A stretch of 64,000 nt of DNA from an archaeon (lineage in GTDB: Archaea > Nanobdellota > Nanobdellia > Woesearchaeales > GW2011-AR9), in NCBI GenBank assembly GCA_018670085.1, contig JABHRS010000005.1, positions 1-64,000 of the forward strand, written 5' to 3'. This document shows positions 58,212 through 64,000 of the stretch, one piece after another (position 1 is the first letter of the stretch; every line of letters starts with the position of its first letter). Both the position numbers and the translations under genes were made by a program. The notes beneath the pieces are model-generated. The model searched no databases and was not told the origin of the DNA. It saw nothing but the letters and a program-made list of their open reading frames with translations.

Positions 58212-58859
58212 ATGCAATATCAAATTAGTGATAAGAGATATTTCCATTCAGAAACAGTATCTATGATAAAAGATACATTAGCTGATCCCACCAGTAGACG
58301 CCCATTAGTTCAATTGGATACACAGTTACGTCCTGTTGTAATTGATGTAGCAAAAGTACTTGGCTTTGCTTCTTTAGAGCGAAAAGACTTACTAATGCTA
58401 GTGGATTCTGGAAGTAACGAGAGAGCTATGTTTAGCTACATGCAACATTTGCATGGGCAGAGATCAGCTGCGTATAGAGAAACCTTTCCAGACCTGCTTT
58501 CTGTAAAATATTACCCACATGTTGGTGATACAGAGATAGCAATTTGGATAAAAATGTCGCACGCTCCTGATCTTGATGTTAGCTTGTATTTTGGAATAGA
58601 TGCTGATCCTAGTTCTGTGTTAAACAGATATGTAGATGTTCCAAACCCAGAAGACCTATGTTTAGAATCTAGATTTTATCGTGAGCTACGAAAGATCACA
58701 ATAGAACCAAGTTTGAATAATGGACCTTTTGTTTCGTTGCAAACGTCCAATACGATAGGAGTTAATTTTGTTCCAAAAGAAATTGGATCTGCATTAGAAT
58801 TGTTTGTTTCTGAATGCAGACGAATTGATTCGATTGTTGAAAGAATTGTAAGTGAGTAA
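58212..58859 (+). CDS. Hypothetical protein
   Basis: 215 aa; TTATAAA exactly 28 nt before ATG. Confidence 0.65.
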   Translation: MQYQISDKRYFHSETVSMIKDTLADPTSRRPLVQLDTQLRPVVIDVAKVLGFASLERKDLLMLVDSGSNERAMFSYMQHLHGQRSAAYRETFPDLLSVKYYPHVGDTEIAIWIKMSHAPDLDVSLYFGIDADPSSVLNRYVDVPNPEDLCLESRFYRELRKITIEPSLNNGPFVSLQTSNTIGVNFVPKEIGSALELFVSECRRIDSIVERIVSE

Positions 58860-58900
58860 GAAGTGATGGGCATTTGCCAATTACCCCACGACAATCAATG

Positions 58901-60619
58901 TTACAAAGCTGACTCACAATCTTGTCCTAGTTCACTGGAAACAGAAACTACAGCTTCTTGAACTTCAATAACTGGATTAGCTGAAAGTAAATTCATAACA
59001 AGATCAGGAGTGAGTGTTATTTTTTTATCTTCAGCAAATTTGCTTGGATCATAAATTATCTCCATAAACAAATTACTACAAACTGCATTGAGGTCTCTTG
59101 CACCAGTTCTTTCTGGGCACTGTCCTGCGATTACACTCAAAACAGAATTATCATAAATCATACCATAACCTTTTATCTGCATTAGATTTTCATACTTTTT
59201 TAGAATACTAGATTCAGATTCTCGAAGAATACGAACTTTGTCAGCAATACTTAACTCACTTAAAGTAGCTCTTGCTGAAATTCGTCCAACTAATTCAGGT
59301 TTTAGACCAAAGTTGATTAAATCTTCTGGTAAAACATATGATAACAAATCTTCTTCTTCAGGTTTACTTTTTGACCTTGTAAAACCAATTCTACTCTCAA
59401 CACCAATTCTTTTTGAGATTATTTTTTCTAAAGATTGAGCCTCATCTGGTCCATGGAATGCTCCTGCCATTACAAATAATATATTAGAAGTATCCAACCA
59501 TTTTTCATCTCGATTTCCTTCTTTCTTCGTCTTCAAAAGTATTTTATCTCCTTCAAGCCAGCCGATCATTTCTTGTTGTAATTTTGGTCCATAATCATTT
59601 CCAAGACTTTCAGAATTAATTGCGACTTTATCAACTTCATCAAGAAATACAACAGCATAAGGAGATTCATCGTCAGTAACTTCACTAATTTGTTTAAACA
59701 CATCAGATAATCTGTGACCTACATAACCCTCTGATGCCTTACCACTTAGAGAAGCTTTTGCGTAAGGAATTCCTGCAGCTTGTGAAAGTGTTTTCATAAT
59801 CATAGTTTTTCCAGAACCAGTTGGGCCAATTAGGATCATACAATCTTTTGGAAGATTTGAATCTTTATTCTCCATGTTAATCATGTAATTTGAAAATGTT
59901 ACAGCTGATGCTTTTTTTGCTCTTGTTTGACCAATAACAGTTTTATCCAAATAAGCAACAATTGATTTTGGATCATGCCAATTAATTTCACTGATTGACG
60001 AACCTTGCATAGATACTTTTTCTTCTAATGCGTTAGTTTTTGGTTCTGGGTTAGATCCCTCTTCTATGAGAGCAAGACTAGAATAGTAATTTTTTAAGAA
60101 AATTCTTACCTTGTCAGCTTTATCATTTGTTCTTGTACAAAAATCTAGCTCTTTTTTTTTGTCTTGATAAAACCCGCGAAGAATTAGTCCTTTATCTGTT
60201 TCTTCCACAAGATATAAGGGATGATCCCCAGATGCTCCACCAACTCCATATCTTAAAAATGGGCCTTCATCACCTACTTTTCCAGCAAAAGAAGTTAACT
60301 CTAGAGGAATATACATTGTATCAGTACCTGGAGATTCAGTTTTGGAGATCCCAGATGGAGTCAATTTAAAGTATTCAGTTTCCCAGAATTCTCTTCTAAT
60401 TCTAAAGCCAAGAGGGACTTCATTTAGCTTATCACCAATTTTGAACAGTCCTAATCCAGTACCTTCAAAAGATTGGATAGGTAAAAGATAAGGTTTTACA
60501 CGCTCAGTGCTATCTCCAACAATATAACGAAAGGTAATTTCGGGATCATAATGTAATCCAGTTAACGCCTCAGCAATGAGTTTGTTTTGGTCTCGAAACC
60601 AAGTACTAAATGTTGGCAT
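58901..60619 (-). CDS. ClpX/HslU-type AAA+ unfoldase-like protein
   Basis: GPTGSGKT, pore loop EGYVGHRLSDVF, VVFLDEVDK, LVGRISARATLSELSI, ERTGARDL sensor-2; no N-terminal C4 zinc domain. Confidence 0.82.
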   Translation of the reverse strand: MPTFSTWFRDQNKLIAEALTGLHYDPEITFRYIVGDSTERVKPYLLPIQSFEGTGLGLFKIGDKLNEVPLGFRIRREFWETEYFKLTPSGISKTESPGTDTMYIPLELTSFAGKVGDEGPFLRYGVGGASGDHPLYLVEETDKGLILRGFYQDKKKELDFCTRTNDKADKVRIFLKNYYSSLALIEEGSNPEPKTNALEEKVSMQGSSISEINWHDPKSIVAYLDKTVIGQTRAKKASAVTFSNYMINMENKDSNLPKDCMILIGPTGSGKTMIMKTLSQAAGIPYAKASLSGKASEGYVGHRLSDVFKQISEVTDDESPYAVVFLDEVDKVAINSESLGNDYGPKLQQEMIGWLEGDKILLKTKKEGNRDEKWLDTSNILFVMAGAFHGPDEAQSLEKIISKRIGVESRIGFTRSKSKPEEEDLLSYVLPEDLINFGLKPELVGRISARATLSELSIADKVRILRESESSILKKYENLMQIKGYGMIYDNSVLSVIAGQCPERTGARDLNAVCSNLFMEIIYDPSKFAEDKKITLTPDLVMNLLSANPVIEVQEAVVSVSSELGQDCESAL

Positions 60620-60640
60620 AACTATTATTTCAGCAAACGA

Positions 60641-60678
60641 TTTATAAGTTTTTCGTAACTATTACTACACGTAAGTTA
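60641..60678 (-). promoter_or_regulatory. Degenerate inverted repeat TAACTTACGTGTAG + 17 bp + TTATAAA
   Basis: Minus strand TAACTTACGTGTAG-TAATAGTTACGAAAAAC-TTATAAA; TATA 28 nt before ATG. Confidence 0.5.
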
Positions 60679-60758
60679 TTACACTTTACAGATTAAATTA
60701 TCTAGTAGCAATTTGTAAGTACAAAGTATCAACAGAACTGCCAAAATATTGTAAAAAA

Positions 60759-60971
60759 CCTATAAAAGCCAACTAATACACCGACTGAGTGTATTTGTGG
60801 ATGCTGCAATTGTCGTAACTTTCCCACATAAAGCTTTTAAACACAGCTGATTCTGAGAATCTACACACAAAGGTTGACTGCATTAACAACCTGAAAATCA
60901 GATTAATTTTCTAAAAACAGTCCGAAAATAGAATTAAAAACTATTGGAGGGCGAGTATCATTGTTCTCCAA
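60759..60971 (+). promoter_or_regulatory. TATA box plus long hairpin-rich leader
   Basis: CCTATAAAAG then hairpin AATACAC-N7-GTGTATT (60775-60795), GATTC/GAATC, TTGGAG/CTCCAA (60944-60949/60966-60971). Confidence 0.35.
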
Positions 60972-60995
60972 AGTTGAAAAAACAGGAGAAAGAAT

Positions 60996-61499
60996 ATGAA
61001 AAAAAATATTATACAAACAATAATTATTCTGGCTGCAATACTACTAAGTACAATAGTAATTGCAGATACACCAGTAATACCAGGAGATGCAACAACAACT
61101 ACCACTCCAGGTGAAGATGGTGGCGAAGAAACAGAAGATGATGAGATTGAAGAAATTGAAGAAGAGTCATCAAATAGCGATGAATGTAAATTGCAAGAAC
61201 GCCTATTAACTAGAGCAGAATCTAATTACCAAAGCGATTTATCCGCAGCTACCACAAGATATGAACATTGTATTGGTTGCGTTACTTATTACGTTTCATA
61301 CAATAATGAAGATGTGACTAACTGCAAAGATTTTGAAGTAAGTTCTGCTGTAAAAGAAGCATGTTATGAACAGTTCGAAAAAGATCTTGATGACGCTAGG
61401 ACAAACTATAATGAAAGGATGACTGAGATTCTTGAAGAAACATCTGCTTGTTTCTCATTGGAAAATCCAGGTTCATTCCTTAATTGGGTATTTAACTAA
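60996..61499 (+). CDS. Secreted acidic Cys-containing protein
   Basis: Signal peptide; linker TTTTTPGEDGGEE; coiled-coil-like; CxxC. Confidence 0.65.
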   Translation: MKKNIIQTIIILAAILLSTIVIADTPVIPGDATTTTTPGEDGGEETEDDEIEEIEEESSNSDECKLQERLLTRAESNYQSDLSAATTRYEHCIGCVTYYVSYNNEDVTNCKDFEVSSAVKEACYEQFEKDLDDARTNYNERMTEILEETSACFSLENPGSFLNWVFN

Positions 61500-61550
61500 T
61501 GAAACACTTTTTCTTTATTTTTTTTTAATTGTTTAACACGAAAGACTATG

Positions 61551-62120
61551 ATGAATAAAAAACATACAATGCTAGCTGGATTAACAGCTCTGACGTTAGG
61601 AATTGGAAGCACCTATTTATTAGTTGATTGCGATAATTCACGTTCTAATGAATATCAAAGACCACAACAAATTGATGAAAGTTCAGAACCAGTTGATTAT
61701 AACAGGAGTAAAAGCACAGCAGTTGATCCATACAACACTAGAGTTGAAGATACTTTGCTCGAAGATGATAGTGAAATAAGATATGAGTTTAAAGATATAT
61801 TAAAAATTGTTAGCGATGATAAGGATTTAATTCATGCCTACGAAGAAGAATATGATGATGGATCCATGTATTGTGATGAGAATATTGGAACAACAGCAGA
61901 ACTTTGTGATTTAATGTTTGATCAATTTGCAGTAGCAAAATACGTATGCGAAGAGATTGGTGATAACAAAAGAGCAATTGAACTTGCATCTGAATCTCAG
62001 ACCGTTTTTAGAAATAATAGAAAATCATTAGCACCAGAAATTCCAATATATATTCCAATGTTAGAAGTGTGGAATTGTGATCCAAGAGGAGTGTTTGGAG
62101 TAACACCTTATTCCAGATAG
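61551..62120 (+). CDS. Secreted/lipoprotein-like hypothetical protein
   Basis: N-terminal hydrophobic segment LTALTLGIGSTYLLVDCD. Confidence 0.6.
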   Translation: MNKKHTMLAGLTALTLGIGSTYLLVDCDNSRSNEYQRPQQIDESSEPVDYNRSKSTAVDPYNTRVEDTLLEDDSEIRYEFKDILKIVSDDKDLIHAYEEEYDDGSMYCDENIGTTAELCDLMFDQFAVAKYVCEEIGDNKRAIELASESQTVFRNNRKSLAPEIPIYIPMLEVWNCDPRGVFGVTPYSR

Positions 62121-62204
62121 CTATAGTAGATAAAGGAACCAGTTCAGATGTAGAATCCTCCCTTAGAAGATTATATTCAAATTTAAAATCGTAGTTGAAA
62201 TTGT

Positions 62205-62242
62205 TACTGGCAAGTAACTAGTTCTGCAAAATATTTATAAAT
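62205..62242 (+). promoter_or_regulatory. Inverted repeat TTACTGGCAAGTAA + 17 bp + TTATAAA
   Basis: TTACTGGCAAGTAA-CTAGTTCTGCAAAATAT-TTATAAAT; TATA 28 nt before ATG 62264. Confidence 0.65.
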
Positions 62243-62263
62243 ACACAACAATTTAGTACACAA

Positions 62264-63640
62264 ATGGACAATCAAGAAGACCAACATATAATTCAGAGTG
62301 GCACGGCGCCATATGATATTAATTTAAGAAAAATACAACCGTTTGAAGGATCAGATTTAGGGACACGTTATAACATATCAGTAAGCCCATTTGAATATAA
62401 ACCAGGAGCGGTTAAACTTTCTATTGACAACTTCAGTTCAGGAAATAAAAGTTGGCGCCAATTAATTAGAGGGCAAGGAAGATCTCCAGCAATTTTTAGA
62501 GCCCATGCTAGAGATGCTGAGGACATAAGTCACACTAGTAGAGTTTTTGGTAGGAATACTCTAGAAGATCAATACCTAATATCTGCAAGCAATTTTACAA
62601 TGAGTATGATAAATTATTTCCGAGCTGCAAAAATTAATGCAAGGACAATTGGAAGAGGTCTTGCATGGGAAATATTACCAGGTGAAGATACCACATCCCA
62701 TCCATTAAATCAGTATGCAGCTCTTTTGTATTCAAAGGGAGTTAAACAAGTACAAATAGGAAGTACTCTTGGAGGAGGAGCATTTTTACCAAAGGAGAAC
62801 ATTGTTTGTATTTCAGCTAAAGCGATGGTGGCTGAAGATCCAGAATGGACTGTTGGTACTATTTATCATGAAGGAATACACGCAGTAATGCATAACCTCG
62901 AGAGTTATGGAGATGAATTAAAACCATTTAGATCTAAACGTAGAAATAAAGCATATGCAAATCACTGGGATACATACAAAGGGTACTTGTCATTTGATGA
63001 AATACTAGCTCATTGTGTAACAGTATTGTTTGATTCGTTTAGACCAACATCACCAGAAGAAGATCATTTTTCAATTAATCTGATGAATGATATAATTAAA
63101 AATTCTGATTTTGATGAATTAATCCTCTCCCAGTATAATTTTCAGGATCACATATTTTCTAATAATCGGAAGGGATTTTCAGGCGAATGTAGAGGTAGTA
63201 TTTATTTAGGAAAATCCATAGAAGCTCAGGACCCTGATGGTGAAGCAAGAGTAACCATTAAAATTGGAAGTAGTACTGAAACTTCATTTGCTTTTCCAAA
63301 AATTTTAGGAGAAGATATCAAAGGAACCCAAAAACTGGACCAAGAGATAAATTTGATAGATTTGAATACAAATAATCCTGGACTTGCTCAAAGAATTTTG
63401 CAGGAAGTTAAATCCCAAACTCGAGACCACAATGTTGCAGCTTCAAAGGCTAGAGATTTTATGCAAACACTGGATTCACTAGACAGACCAAAAGTTGAAT
63501 CAGATAAAAAATTGTATGATGAAATTTATAACAGGTTCCAAATTATGCACGAGGTTCCAGGAATTACTGCATTGACTAAACATATAGAAGACCTTGATGA
63601 TGCATGTAAAAAACTTTATTTACAGTTTTTACAGGAATGA
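62264..63640 (+). CDS. Predicted zincin-like protein, otherwise unknown
   Basis: TIYHEGIHAVMHNLESYG (HExxH). Confidence 0.6.
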   Translation: MDNQEDQHIIQSGTAPYDINLRKIQPFEGSDLGTRYNISVSPFEYKPGAVKLSIDNFSSGNKSWRQLIRGQGRSPAIFRAHARDAEDISHTSRVFGRNTLEDQYLISASNFTMSMINYFRAAKINARTIGRGLAWEILPGEDTTSHPLNQYAALLYSKGVKQVQIGSTLGGGAFLPKENIVCISAKAMVAEDPEWTVGTIYHEGIHAVMHNLESYGDELKPFRSKRRNKAYANHWDTYKGYLSFDEILAHCVTVLFDSFRPTSPEEDHFSINLMNDIIKNSDFDELILSQYNFQDHIFSNNRKGFSGECRGSIYLGKSIEAQDPDGEARVTIKIGSSTETSFAFPKILGEDIKGTQKLDQEINLIDLNTNNPGLAQRILQEVKSQTRDHNVAASKARDFMQTLDSLDRPKVESDKKLYDEIYNRFQIMHEVPGITALTKHIEDLDDACKKLYLQFLQE

Positions 63641-63661
63641 GATTTTAATTAATTAAATAAG

Positions 63662-64000
63662 ATGAATTATAATCAATGGATTGGGCCAACCCTACTTACT
63701 ACAGGACTCTTAGCTAGTGCTGCTGCGATAAGAGGATGTGATTCCAACAGAATTGAACCGCTAACTGCAGCAAAGGCAAAGGAACGAATTGAAGGACTAG
63801 CTGTCTTAACAGATGCTGAACATGAAGAAAGAAGAGCATATGCAATTATTATCAATGGATCAACTGATGGAGACATGTTGGAAGATGTGGTCTTTGCTTA
63901 TAATGATCTAAGAAGAGTGGGGTTTCAAGAGGAGAACATCTTTGTTCTTGCTGAAGTAGCTCCAAGGAATGATGGACCAGGCCTGATTACAGCAGAGGCA
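63662..64000 (+). CDS. Legumain/caspase (clan CD)-like protein, partial
   Basis: Lipoprotein-like N-terminus; RAYAIIINGSTDGDMLEDVVFAYNDLRRVGFQEENIFVLAEV resembles the first strand-helix-strand of C13/C14 peptidases; runs off window end. Confidence 0.5.
   Translation, partial: MNYNQWIGPTLLTTGLLASAAAIRGCDSNRIEPLTAAKAKERIEGLAVLTDAEHEERRAYAIIINGSTDGDMLEDVVFAYNDLRRVGFQEENIFVLAEVAPRNDGPGLITAEA

Noticed and set aside
1-64000. CRISPR arrays, IS elements, tRNA or rRNA genes
   Set aside because: No regularly spaced direct repeats, transposase ORFs with inverted termini, or tRNA/rRNA signatures were seen by eye.

Overview
The window is AT-rich and looks archaeal, probably DPANN/Woesearchaeota-like. 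That placement is inferred from TTATAAA boxes about 28 nt upstream of start codons, many apparently leaderless genes and archaeal-type families; no rRNA or ribosomal marker is present to confirm it. About 55 protein-coding genes are supported. Recognisable content: an M48 peptidase / UbiB-kinase pair; PIG-L deacetylase + GT4 glycosyltransferase; Fic protein; voltage-gated K+ channel; ZIP transporter; a compact operon of U32 protein + chorismate mutase + ferredoxin; PAS histidine kinase; a copper island (CopA, ArsR regulator, CuA-type cupredoxin, HMA chaperone, HMA-SafE-cupredoxin fusion); radical SAM protein; KilA-N protein; DEAD-box helicase with an RGG tail; Na,K-ATPase-like (type IIC) pump; Hanks-type kinase / NlpC-P60 cluster; SNF2 ATPase + partner beside a truncated Dus; ClpX-like AAA+ protein; several predicted zincins; and the start of a legumain/caspase-like protein at the right edge. 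The most striking non-coding signal is a 14-bp inverted repeat (consensus about YTACT-N4-AGTRR) placed exactly 17 bp upstream of a TTATAAA box at eight unlinked promoters on both strands, with two to three more copies at other spacings. I interpret it as a previously unrecognised regulon. Second is the overlapping U32 / chorismate mutase / ferredoxin operon, which fits a self-contained prephenate-dependent RNA hydroxylation module. At least three intergenic segments look like structured RNAs with long terminal helices or terminators. All calls are by eye; no database search or folding program was run.
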